64,000 nt of DNA from the NCBI GenBank assembly GCA_963576565.1, contig OY755047.1, forward strand, positions 19,971,171 to 20,035,170, given 5' to 3'. Position 1 is the first letter of the stretch. Each line of letters opens with the position of its first letter. Position numbers and translations under genes: made by a program. The notes below the pieces were generated by a model. The model was not told the DNA's origin. It did not search any database and was given only the letters and a program-made list of their open reading frames with translations. Source of the DNA: Aspidapion aeneum. Taxonomy: Eukaryota > Arthropoda > Insecta > Coleoptera > Brentidae. Positions 1 through 10,975 of this stretch are shown here, piece by piece.

Positions 1-3000
1 TGTTGTAGCGTATGCAAATACTCTATAGAATACCGTTTCCAAAAATCATTATGTAGTTTTTGGATTAGTTGCCATCTCGAGAGCCGATTTAGGGGAACCT
101 CGGACAAATCTGACTCCGGAATTTCTGAATTAAGGGGTTCAAGGGTCAAAAAATGCCCAGGGGTAAGAGGTTGAAGATCGTGTGGGTCTGAAGAGGCAGG
201 AGATAAAGGGCGACTATTAAGTACGGCTTCTATGCGACATGTAAGGGTGGACATTTCCATGATGGACAACTTCTGGTCGCCGACTACTCGAACAAAGTGA
301 GTTTTAAAACTTTTGACGCCAGCTTCTGCCAGGCCATTGAAATGTGGACTGAGAGGAGGTCCCAGATTCCAACGAATAGAAAGTCTGGTGGCCGCACTTC
401 TTGCGTAATCAAGTAATTGGTTACAAAACCCTATAAAATTACTGCCTTGATCTGACCAGCATTGCGTCACGCTTCCACGTCTGGAAATGAATCGATGGAA
501 TGCACCTACGAACCCTTCGGTGGACAGTTCCATGGTTAATTCCAAATGCACGCAATGTGTGGCCGTACAGACAAACACACAGACATACGATTTGAAAGCT
601 TTACATCCACGGTAACGATGAGGAATCACAAAGAAAGGTCCACAAAAGTCGATAGCTACACTCGAAAAAGGTTTAAGTTGATTGATTCGATGAGCGGGAA
701 GTGAACTCATTATTGGCGGTCTATAGAGTTTAGGGTTGATTCTAAAACATTGCAAGCACTTGGATATGGTTCTTTGAATTGCCCGTGTTTATTATATTTT
801 CATCAAGAAAAGGTGAAAGTTTTCGGAAAGGTTTCGGTATTGGTTTATCCTTAGATAACGCGGAAAAAAGCTCAGAAAAACAAGAACCTTGAACGCGTTT
901 GATAAGAAGGTATAACGCACTTTGCATCTCACCGGTGGTAGGAAAAACAATATTCTCAAAAATAACTTTTTGGTCCGGCGGCTTAGTGGGTTTTTGATAG
1001 GAATGGTTTTGAAAAAGGTTAACTATTCGAAGGACATAACAAATGATACGTTGAATTTTTGATATAGATGAATATTTGATAAGAAGCTGATCTAAGAAGT
1101 TAACGTCAATTATCGCATTGCAACAGACCTTTGGCTTTTCCTCCAGATTAATATCTCCGAAATCAATCGGCATTTTTGATTTATGAAAATCGGGCCATTC
1201 GTTTTCGGGAGACCACAAAGACGACGGTGCGTTCTACCACATGTCATGTGACATGAGCTGTGAAGGGGTGGCCCCTCGTGACGCAATATCGGCTGCATTT
1301 AAAGCAGAAGGAATGTAGCGCCATGAGTTTGAGGAAATGATTTCTTGGATTCTACTGACTCGATTTCCAACAAAGGTTTGCCAGCGATTAGGAGGGGATG
1401 AAAGCCAATGCAATACGACTTGCGAATCGCAGAAAGTAACGATATTTGTAAAAGTTATTTTTCCTTCATAGCTAGATAAAACAAAGCCAATTAATTCGCT
1501 TAAAAGAAATGCGCCTAGGAGTTCTAGCCTAGCCAAAGTCTGTGACTTTATAGGCGCGACCCTAGATTTTGCAGATATGAGAGAATTTTCCTCTTCTACA
1601 CGAAAATATACGTCGCCTGCGTAGCCTCGAATTAAAGCGTCACAGAAGCCGATGATTTGACAGGTATTGGTTTTTGACAGTTTGATTTGTTGGGGTAATT
1701 GAAAATTCGAAAGAAGCGGGAATTCAGAACGAAGTTTGTTCCAAGAGTCGATGATAGAAGAATCTGGTTCTTCGTCCCTGCCTATTTTTGATTTCCACAA
1801 CTGTTGCAAAATAAATTTTGCTTGTAGCAACAAGGGACAAAGAAAACCTAAGGGATCGAAGATTGTTCCTATGATAGATAAAATAGCACGTATGGTTGGG
1901 GGTTTGTCCTTCATTCGGCATTGATAAGAAAAAATGTCGTTTTTTGGATGCCATTGAAGTCCTAAAACTTTGATAAAGTGGGGTTCCTCCTTGTCAAAAG
2001 AGTGAGGCATTTGACGATCGGATTCTGGCAATGTTGCCAATAAATCAGGACAATTGCTTGCCCATTTTTTAAGTTCAAATCCTCCCGACTTCAACAAATC
2101 ATTGAGTTCTGTTTGAAGGGAGAGAGCTTCAGAAAGTGAAGGGCTAGTTCCCAAGATATCGTCGATATAGATTGACGTTTTTAGAACAGTACTAGCCATA
2201 GGAAAACGTTCCTTTTCTCTCTCGGCCAGCTCATTTAAGGTACGCATGGCTAGAAAAGGTAAGCATGTCATGCCAAAAGTTAAAGTAGAAAGTTCCCACA
2301 CTGAAAGTGGGTCCTGTGGAGAAAAATTCCACAATATCCTTTGATAAGGACGGTGATAAGGATTGATAAGGACTTGACGGAACATCTGTTTGATATCAGC
2401 AATGTAGGCAATAGGATTAAGACGAAACGTAAGGAGTAAAGAAGCAATATCCTTTTGAAGTTTCGGTCCAGATAACAACGTGTCATTGAGACTAATATTT
2501 TTTGGGGTGACTGCCGAACAATCCCAGAGTACCCTTAATTTTGTACTTAAGCTTTCCGGCTTTAATACGCAATGATGTGCCAAAAAACATGATACGTCGA
2601 CTTTTGGTTGACTAGGTAAAACTAGATTCATATGATTAGAATCGATATAGTCTTGCATGAAACTAGAATAGGCAGTGTACAGATCAGGATTTTTGAGTAA
2701 TCTATTTTCTAGAAGTAAAAATCTACGATAAGCTTGCGGATAAGTATTTCCTAGGTCAGGGTTTATTTTATCTTTAAACGGAAGATCTACCATGAATCTA
2801 CCGCTCGGTTGCCGTACTACACTCGCAGTAAATATTGATTCTGCTTGTTTTTCTTCCTTTGATAAGATTTGTTTTTTAGGCAAATGTTCGATTTCCCAAA
2901 ACCTAGGGAGAATGACCTCTAACAGAGGTGAATGACTCGTTAAAAAACAACTGCTTCGTTCCGTAAGACTACCTACTTCGTCAACCTTTCCCATGACGAC

Positions 3001-3429
3001 CCAGCCAAAGATAGTTTCAAGGGCTGAAGGTTGCCCTATTTGTCCAAGAACCCTGCCCTCCTTGAATATCTGTGCGAACAGCTCGCAACCAATAACTAGG
3101 CCCACAGGTCTAGATTTGAAATAAGATGGGTCGGCAAGTTTAAGGTTTTCCAAGTGTCTCCACTGATTATCGTTCAAAGTGAATGTAGGCATATTGGAAC
3201 ATAATTGTGGAACGACAATTGCTTCGAAATTAAGTAAAGGAGTGACCTGTCCTTGTGGCTTAATGTGACATTGAACGAGCCCTTTGGAACTAAAAGAAGA
3301 CATTTGATTTAATCCGAATATTTCAGTGGTGTAACTTCGCCTAGGAAGATTAAGACGCTGAATACACTTTTCACTGATGAATCCTGTCTGTGATCGCAAC
3401 CGTCCATAACATCGATTATGGCGGTGCAT
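1..3429 (-). pseudogene. BEL/Pao pol (RT, RNase H, integrase), broken
   Basis: A 731-codon open stretch (3429-1234) covers the end of the protease, the reverse transcriptase (YIDDILGTS, with the two catalytic Asp) and RNase H. A TAG at 1234-1236 interrupts the same frame, which reopens from 1218 for about 430 nt. Around 760-780 a deletion and frame change join this linker to the integrase. The CxxC half of the integrase zinc motif survives and the His-His half is missing. The DDE core (IDFCGPF, then WSDQGSNF, then the Glu region) reads open to position 1. At the 5' side the protease Asp-Ser/Thr-Gly triad expected before SQTGF is absent. The product would be inactive. Identification as BEL/Pao is firm. 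Confidence 0.85.
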
Positions 3430-4803
3430 AAAAGAAAGGTACCTGAAGGTCCTGAGGTATTTAATGACACATGAAGATTATTGACAGGTGATGTATGAAT
3501 GACAGGACTAGTATCTTGGCTTCCAGACTCTTGATTAGTTTCTAAGATATGAGTTAAAGTGTGGTGCCTTTTACTATTGCAAGTCCTGCATGAATATTTT
3601 GATTTGCACGTATCTACCCCATGCAAGGGATGAAAACACGCTAGACATAATTTTTTCTGCTTGACGAAAGATAGGCGATCGATAGGTGAGAGATCAAGAA
3701 ATGTTTGACATTTCGAAAGCACGCGACCTTGATTACACCGGAAACATTTTATTCCCGTACTTGAATTAGTTGAGGTGCCAGCCAGTCCTATAAAAGGCGA
3801 ATTGGATGATTTATAGGTAGGCTTTTGCCCAAAATGATTTCGCATAGAATTTGAATTTTGATAGGTAGGTTTTTGCCGAGACTGATTTTGCATAGAATTT
3901 GATTTTTGATAGGTAGACCTTTTTGGGTGCTGTTGATTGAGGAAGTGATTCCAAAACTTTACATCTTTTTTCTAGAAATTGAAAAAGTGACTGAAAAGTG
4001 TGAATTTCGGTATTAGTATTGGCGTGACTCATTTCGAAATTTGAACGCGTCGGAATATCCAATTTTTCTAACAAAATGAAAAAAATAATAAAGTCCCAAC
4101 TGTCAACGTCAAAGCTAAGTGATTTTAAAATTTCTAGGGATTCAGAAAAGGTGTCAATTAAATTACGCAATTCTTTAGCTGACTCGTTTTTTAATGTGGA
4201 GTTCATAATTGTGCTTAAAGCATCATTTGCGAGGTCTCGCTTGTTTTGATATCTATTGACTAATTTGTCGTAAGCAATTTTATAATTTTGATCAGATAAG
4301 CTAATCCCTGATATCAATTTTAAAGGCTCATCCTCTATATATGAAAATAAATATTGAAGTTTTCGGACGTTACTTAGACTTTGATTTTGATCTATAATGT
4401 TATTAAAAAGATCGAAAAAGCTTTTATCACCTCGGAATATGGGAATACCTAACTCTTTGAGTTTTGGAGTTTCAGATTCGTTTTGTCGAACATATGATCC
4501 CGAAAGGGTTGGGGCCTCAACCGGAAATATTTTAGAGTAAACCCCCTTACACGCATAAAAATATTTACGAGCTTCTGAAAGGATCGCATCCTGCGTTTTA
4601 AACTCCTCGTCGTCCGAGTCGTCTATCAACATAATGACATTATTATGTGCCAGCATGCATTTATCGAAGGTTTCATCCAAATCGGAATACCTCACTTGAA
4701 ACTCGTTTCTCGCTTTTTCGTCCTTTGCCGCGGTCTGTGAAAACACACTCGGTGATCGCAGATAAAAACCCTTGCGTTTTTGCACGGCTTTTTTGACAGA
4801 CAT
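3309..4803 (-). pseudogene. BEL/Pao gag with zinc knuckles, frameshifted
   Basis: Chosen start ATG at 4803 (MSVKKAVQ); the open frame upstream is leader sequence. The first 300 residues are a capsid-like region with the FRGDKSFF and NVRKLQYL segments seen in BEL gag. A short run of A near 3925 shifts the frame. The nucleocapsid part, with CxxC and CxxxxHxxxxC clusters (for example CFRC, CLACFHPLHGVDTC), continues in another frame at 3893-3309. Just before the knuckles is a duplicated 16-residue unit ending QKPTY plus a few residues (3818-3912), with a degenerate third copy upstream. Confidence 0.8.
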
Positions 4804-4832
4804 GATTTTACCTTTGAATGACGAAATTGTCG

Positions 4833-5106
4833 GTAAATATACAATTAACGCTAAATTAATGCTTCTGAAATAGAAAAATGACGAATTGTCGAAAATATGC
4901 ACTAATTTATCGCAATTGATGAAAATTGTTTTAAATATCGAAATGATATGGAACACATCTAATCACAGAAATGTCTGTAAATATACAATTAACGCTAAAT
5001 TAATGCTTCTGAAATAGAAAAATGACGAACTGTCGAAAATATGCACTAATTTATCGCAATTGATGAAAATTGTTTTAAATATCGAAATGATATGGAACAC
5101 ACCTAA
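4833..5106. repeat. 130-bp tandem duplication in BEL leader, period 144 bp
   Basis: Positions 4833-4962 and 4977-5106 are nearly identical. Each copy, read on the minus strand, carries a pyrimidine tract ending TTTCTATTTCAG, which looks like a splice acceptor ahead of gag. The duplication lies between the presumed LTR and the gag start. Confidence 0.85.
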
Positions 5107-5427
5107 CACACTGAACATGTGTTTGTTTGTTTTGTTTTTTGATTGATCCTCGATTTTGTTTATACTGAATGACCACGCGGTAGTAGACCCTGCGTTACCA
5201 TAGCAGCGGACCGAAAACAGGTACTGCGCCGACACTGTGGCGCGAGCGAAAATTTCTCTCGTTTCAATACGATGGGAAAAATTCAAGGCCGCCTTGTTTT
5301 CGGCGTGAAAATAAATGGCCGACTTATTAATACCGTCGTATGGAGTAAATTTAAAATAATTCGGCTCGAAAGGAACACAATTAATTATTACAGAACCGAT
5401 TTTAATTAAATAAAAACCATCATGGTA

Positions 5428-5676
5428 AATAGAATAGTGACTTTGGATTTTCATCTTCCCGATTTTAATAATGTTTGGTACACTTATTCTATTTATAAAG
5501 TAGATGAAAAATCTAAATTTTGAAAATTTTGGGCCCAGTAGTTTAATTAAATTTAAAAAAAAACTACTGGGCCAAAAATTTTCAAAATTTAGATTTCTTC
5601 ATCTACTTTATGAATAGAATAAGTTTACAAAATTATTAAAATCGGGAAGATGAATATCAAAAGTCACTATTCTATT
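5428..5676. repeat. Long inverted repeat (hairpin), arms about 117 bp
   Basis: Arm 1 at 5428-5544 and arm 2 at 5561-5676 are reverse complements with few mismatches, separated by a 16-bp A/T loop. It looks like a foldback MITE, lying between the BEL leader and the FAR-like exon. No coding potential was seen. Confidence 0.85.
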
Positions 5677-5837
5677 GGTTGGTTTCGTTTGAAATGACCC
5701 TAATGTGATATTTAAAGGGCAATCGATCTATATTAAAAATTAATAACAAAAAAACTACTGAACCAGACATTTTCAAAATTTAGATTTAGACCCAATAACA
5801 ATCACAAAAGGCTGTATTTTACATTAATAGTACTTAC

Positions 5838-6179
5838 GCAACTGTTTAGCATTTGATCAATGCGAATTTGAACATCTTTATTCTTCTTATGCCGGACAAT
5901 CACGTAGAGTTTTATATCTTCACAGCTCCTTAAAAGTTTTTCCACAAGTAACTTTCCCAGAAATCCAGTAGCCCCAGTTACCAAGATATTTTTGCCTTTT
6001 AGAAACTTTACAATTTCACTGTTTTCTTCCTGGACTCTGACATCATTGTCTTGCAGATACAAATGTAAAGGATAGTCTAAATCATCTGGAGAAAATTTGC
6101 CATTTTTAATTTTTTCGAATCGTGAAGGCAATGGATCTTTTACGCAGAGCCTTACAAAGTTGTTTTTGTTCGCAAGCAT
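5838..6179 (-). CDS. FAR-like first exon of a second fatty acyl-CoA reductase gene
   Basis: Reads 114 codons from ATG 6179 to a GTAAGT donor at 5837, ending phase 0 after ...MLNSC. It contains the NAD(P)H-binding motif TGATGFLG at about residues 68-75. It is nearly identical to exon 1 of the complete FAR gene at 51508-51167, and the homology continues about 180 bp upstream. No exon 2 is visible to the left because a BEL element fills that side, so the rest of this gene is either outside the window or lost. It could be the start of a functional tandem paralogue or an orphan duplicated exon. Confidence 0.8.
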
Positions 6180-6351
6180 AATTTTATGTTTATTTATAAA
6201 ACAATGGCACCTCACTAATTATAATTAGCAGAGTAAAATAAAAGTTAACTGCACTTTCGGTTTGTTTTTGTGAAAAAACAAGTTCAACTTTTTGCAATAA
6301 GTCAATTTATTCCTAAATATCGTTTTTATTAACCCCTGCTCAGACCCTGCG
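6180..6351 (-). promoter_or_regulatory. Upstream region shared with the other FAR exon 1
   Basis: This stretch aligns with 51509-51680, including the segment TTTGCAATAAGTCAATTTAT (6293-6312), and the match ends at CAGACCCTGC. It is a conserved 5' flank of both FAR first exons, so it probably holds promoter and 5' UTR. No clear TATA box was assigned. Confidence 0.45.
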
Positions 6352-6913
6352 TCAGGGGCGTGCCTAACTTTTTGGTTGCCTGAGGCAAAGTTTACCAATT
6401 AAAATATAAGTTGCTGCACTTGAGCCGGCGGCCGACATCAAACGCCGAATCGCACACCTGTTTTGCAGCGCAGCGGGTTACTGGCTGGCGGATATTTGAG
6501 CCGGCGCACAGTGGTCGATTTTAGAAAAAACCTGGCATTTAATCAACTAAACGGCCATTCCATGCAAGTTGTAACCTCCGATCAAAAAATACAATTATGA
6601 TTGACAAATGGTACCAACTTAATAAAATTTTATTTAAAAAGGTCCAAATTTTATTCCTATACAAAAATTTATCGTAAAATAAATATTCTTCCTTTATACT
6701 AGATCGTCAAATTTCCAAGTCTAATATAACAACAAATCCCAGTTAAAAAATGCAATTTATCCAGTGTACCATGATCGGTATGAAAGGAGTTAAAACAAAT
6801 GCATTTATTTTGATAGTTTGTTTGACTTGTGTTTCGTGTTGTAAAAGCCGCATTTTTTATTTAAGGTAAATTTAAACACTATTTAATTAATATAGATTAT
6901 CATATATACAGTT

Positions 6914-7356
6914 TGTCCCTTCCGTTACGCCCAAATTTTAAACGTTTTTATATCTTTTGTATGATTGAATATAAGTAAGCCAAAACTTTATTTTCTCTTT
7001 AATTTAAGGGAAGGTAATACTTTTCTTGTTTAAAATGTCCTGCAGTGTTCTAGAGATTACTAAAATATGTTTTTAATTTCTGTCCCTTCCGTTACGTATT
7101 TCTTTTACATTGTATAAATTTAGAGAAATCACGTTTACGGTTTTATCAAATTTGGTGGTGGTTTTTAACAGTCCCTTCCGTCATGCTTCAAATTAATAAT
7201 TTTTGAGGAATTAAACCGTCAACCACGATACTTACTTTGCCAAATAAAGCCTTGTTAAATAGCTTTTGTTTAGTACCATTTAGTTTAATTTGACTTAAGT
7301 AATATGATGAAAAATTGTATATAAATAAAAAATTGCGATTGTCCCTTACGTTAATG
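6914..7356 (+). repeat. Four spaced copies of a GTCCCTTCCGTTACG motif
   Basis: The core GTCCCTTCCGTTACG or a close variant occurs at 6915, 7082, 7171 and 7341, spaced 167, 89 and 170 bp apart in A/T-rich DNA with no open frame. The function is unknown. Confidence 0.6.
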
Positions 7357-7510
7357 ACAAAATTGTATGGAATCAAATGATTTTGCAATAATATTTCAAT
7401 ATGTGTTTTTTAAACTTGACAACTTGACAAAATAAATTTTTTAAAATTAGTCACTACGAGTTTTTTAATAATTAGATGCTTATTAGAGTTTGTGAAGTTT
7501 TGAACAAAAA

Positions 7511-8305
7511 TAAATGGATCCATGACGGATCTGATACCTTCCTAGCTAGCCTATTAGCACACTTCAATCAATTCAAGCTATCCTAATCACCCTTAAAAAC
7601 AGTTTTTTGTAAATATCTCGGAAACTAAAGCTCGTACGAAGTTTTTGGTTCGGTTCGGTTGGGTTATAAAAATAGTAAATTATTGAGCAAAATGTGGTCT
7701 ACTGTATTCCGAAAAAACCAAACCTAACCGAACCGAACCGAACCGCATATTGATGCGATGCTCCGTTAAAAAGATAGCATTTAAAAAAAAAATTATTTGT
7801 CAAAAAACTGTCATTAGCAATAATGGATTTTTGCCAAAATCTATCGTTAGAGTGTCGAACACTATTTTATCAAAAAAATTTATAAAAATCAGTTCAGCGG
7901 TTTAGGAGCTATCATGTTACGGACCGAAAAATAAATGGATCCATGACGTATCTGATACCTTCCTAACCCATTAGCACACTCCAAGTAAACTCCATGCTAT
8001 ATCAACCTTAAAAATAGTTTTTGTAAATATCTCCGAAACCAAAGCTCCTACCAAGTTTTTGGTTATAATACAAATTTTTGAAAAAAATGTGCGCTACTAT
8101 ATTCCGAAAACCGCATATAGATGCGACGCTCTGTTAAAAAGTTAGCATTTTTTAAACTTTTTAACTGTCAAAAAACTCATCATCATTGGCATTGATGAAT
8201 TTCGGCCAAAATCTAATCAGCTCGTTACAGTATCGAATACTATTTTACCTAAAAATTTCATGATAATCGATTGGGCGGTTTAGGAGCTATCGTGTTACGA
8301 ACAGA
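7511..8305. repeat. Two tandem units of about 421 bp
   Basis: Units begin with TAAATGGATCCATGACG at 7511 and with a close match at 7932. Each closes with TTTAGGAGCTATC and GTTACG (about 7909 and 8281). Unit 1 carries an extra inverted pair of GGTTCGGTT / AACCGAACC repeats. Noncoding. The second unit leads directly into the AC microsatellite. Confidence 0.7.
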
Positions 8306-8306
8306 G

Positions 8307-8483
<177 letters not shown>

Positions 8484-10566
8484 GACGTCACGACGATACT
8501 GCTAGGGTAAGTCAAAATACACCCAAATAACACATTTTCGGCGTTATCTCAAAAAAAAAATCGTCGAAAACAATACCTTCCCTAGCCATTGCTGTGAGAG
8601 CTACGAAGATAAAAATACACACACATACACACACACAGACAGACATCATAACGATATTGCTGGGGTAGGTCAAAATACACCCAAAGAACACATTTTCGAC
8701 GTTATAAAAAAATAAATTATATAATATAAAGTATTGTTCATATTTTCATTCATACTAATGAACCGCGCACTTGCCGCTTCTCGAGCGTGATAGGGATCTC
8801 CTTGCGAGTGCGCATACCCGTAAAAAAAAAAAACTCGTCTTAGTCTTTTGTTTTTTATTAGCTTTGTCCTTTGATTAGTCTTAGCTGTCTTAAACAAAAT
8901 CGGCTGTTCATACTCGTCTTTAGTTTTTGATTAGTCTTAGTCATAACCCACTGAAAAAAAAAATCAATAAAAAGGCCCTCTTCAAAATTTATTTTCTACA
9001 CAAAACAATCTTATTTAACCTAATCTGTGCACGAAACACAAACACGAAAGAACAGAAGGGCAAAAGAAAAAAAAAATTGAGGTTATGAGATTTTCTGTTA
9101 AAAACTTGATTAATGGCGGTAAATTCAAAATTTCGACCGCGCGCTTGCGCTCTTCGGATGCCCTGTAACAAAAACAACAAACATCAGCTGATGGCTGTCA
9201 CTCGTCTTAGTCGTTGTCTTAAGGATTGAATGTTGGTAACTATTAAGACAAATACTAATCAAAAACAAAAGCAAAAGCATTGTATGAATACTCCCATAAG
9301 AAACAGTGGTTTTAACATTCTTATGACAAGACATATGACTAAACCAAGACAAAAGACTAGACAAAAGACGAGTATGAACGAGTGGATCTGAGGAAACAAG
9401 GAGACGATTAAAAATATCAAACAAGTTATCAGAGGCAAAAATCGACATTGGACGTCCGCTCTTTTGTTTAACATGTTTTGAAGGCGACACTCGTGAAAAA
9501 GCCTACTTAAACAACGTTAGAATTATCAAAATCGGTCTTGAAATTTGGAATTTTTAAGCAACAAGCATGCAAATATGGCTCATTAGGTTAAAACTGTGAG
9601 ATGTAAGCGAGTCACTTAAATTAACATATCTTCACAACGGCAACGGACGGCAACGTTTTTTGACAGAAAACATAAGTAGCGGGATTGGCGAATCGAAAAA
9701 AGCCAATGGGAAGCTAGAAAAATGCTAAAAACAAACAAAATAACTTTTGAATTTTGACAACAAAAAAAAATTCAAAAAAATGGCACTTCTCTTTATGACA
9801 CTGTATATCTTTGTTAAAACTAACACAAATACTATAGTATGGCACCCTTTTAAAACTTCATACCTTTACGGTTATTTTCCATTTCAGAAAAATTTTGAAC
9901 ACAATACTATCCAAATTTATTTTAAAAGAAAATATTGGCTTAATTTTCGTTTATAAAAAGACTCCTTGAGGCGATGACAATTTGTCAACTTTGATGTTTT
10001 ATAAAACAAAATAATTATACTAAACTTCATTAATTTATCTCAACGCCTCCTTGACGCATTAGGGTGCCTTTAAGCGTAGTTTTCAAAAAAAAAACTAACA
10101 ATAAATATTGTCTATTTCTGCCTGGTTTTAAAGGAAATCGGCATCCGTGCGGCGGCCGACATCAAACGCCGAATCGCACACCTGTTTTGCAGTTACGACC
10201 AGCGACAGAACATACGTCGGCACTCGTTTGATCTCTATATTTCCATTGATTTTTGACAAGTGTAGCAACTTATATTTTAATTGTGTAAACTTTGCCTAAG
10301 GCAAAGGGAAAACTGATGCCCCTTATTTAAAAACAAACATCTCGTGAGTTTGTTTTATGCAATTTAGAGATTAAAAGTGTAACACTGCGAATCGTTCATC
10401 GAATTGCTGGGATTCGCGAAGCAGTTTGCAGATGCGTTTGTTGCCTTATCCAAACTAGTGTACTAATTGCTGTTCGGTTCATTGCTCTGTTGTCAAATTC
10501 CTTGACAGCTAATTGGTTTAGTTAAAAAAAACATAAAATTGTAAGTAAATTTATTTCTATTTTCAG
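8484..10566. other. Noncoding repeats; no gene recognised
   Basis: A/T-rich sequence with fragments of dispersed repeats. At 8765-8832 there is a copy of the 3' end of the Jockey LINE found at 32636-32702. At 8833-8940 and 9310-9390 there are mutually inverted ACTCGTCTTAGTC-like repeats. The short open frames here have no recognisable domain. The DNA from 10321 to the stumps exon shows nothing recognisable. Confidence 0.6.
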
Positions 10567-10975
10567 GGTCAAAACAGTGTCTTCATCCTTCTAACCTATC
10601 CTCTTCAAAAAGAAGACATCGTAAAAATCTCAATCGAACGCAACGGCGAAATCGTTGAAATAAAATCCGTCAAACGCCGCAACCCTTACATCATCAAAAT
10701 CACTATACCGGAAAATTTGACTGAGATTACGTCGATCGTTAATGTTCTAGTCGAGAAAAGCGGGAGCATTATCGAAAGTAGACCCATAAAATGCGAAAGC
10801 AAACTACGGGAGCTTTTTTGATTCCACACTCTTGGCTTCAGTCCAGCAGATCGGGAACAGCTGGACAACTGGTTAGTCCACGGATTCCAAAAGAAACTTC
10901 CAGCACATTTTAATCTCTTAGCGAACAATCCAACGCCGGCGCCGTTCCATGCTACCATGCAGATGCACAAACATA
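10567..10975 (+). CDS. stumps: stumps exon: DBB domain with in-frame TGA
   Basis: Acceptor TTTTCAG at 10561-10566; ends phase 1 at GTAAGT. The reading GQNSVFILL...IKSVKRRNPY is the Ig-like first half of DBB. After an in-frame TGA at 10819, the same frame continues as TLGFSPADREQLDNWL, the helical second half. Matching family sequence on both sides of the stop in one frame points to a point nonsense change or a base-call error. Confidence 0.75.

Larger units (their letters stand above)
1..5460 (-). mobile_element. BEL/Pao LTR retrotransposon 1, defective, 3' end outside window
   Basis: Minus-strand element reading gag, zinc knuckles, protease remnant, reverse transcriptase, RNase H and integrase from high to low coordinates, the BEL/Pao order. 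The reverse transcriptase has the YIDDILG motif and the gag has the FRGD-type segment typical of this superfamily. The 5' LTR and leader appear to lie at about 4810-5460, with a CATTCAGT initiator-like site near 5164-5172. The other LTR is beyond the left edge, so both termini are approximate. Several lesions (gag frameshift, protease deletion, nonsense codon, integrase-linker deletion) show it is not autonomous. Confidence 0.85.

Noticed and set aside
9125..9490. Overlapping minus-strand frames of 71 and 121 codons
   Set aside because: Low-complexity Leu/Phe-rich translation of noncoding repeats; no homology recognised.
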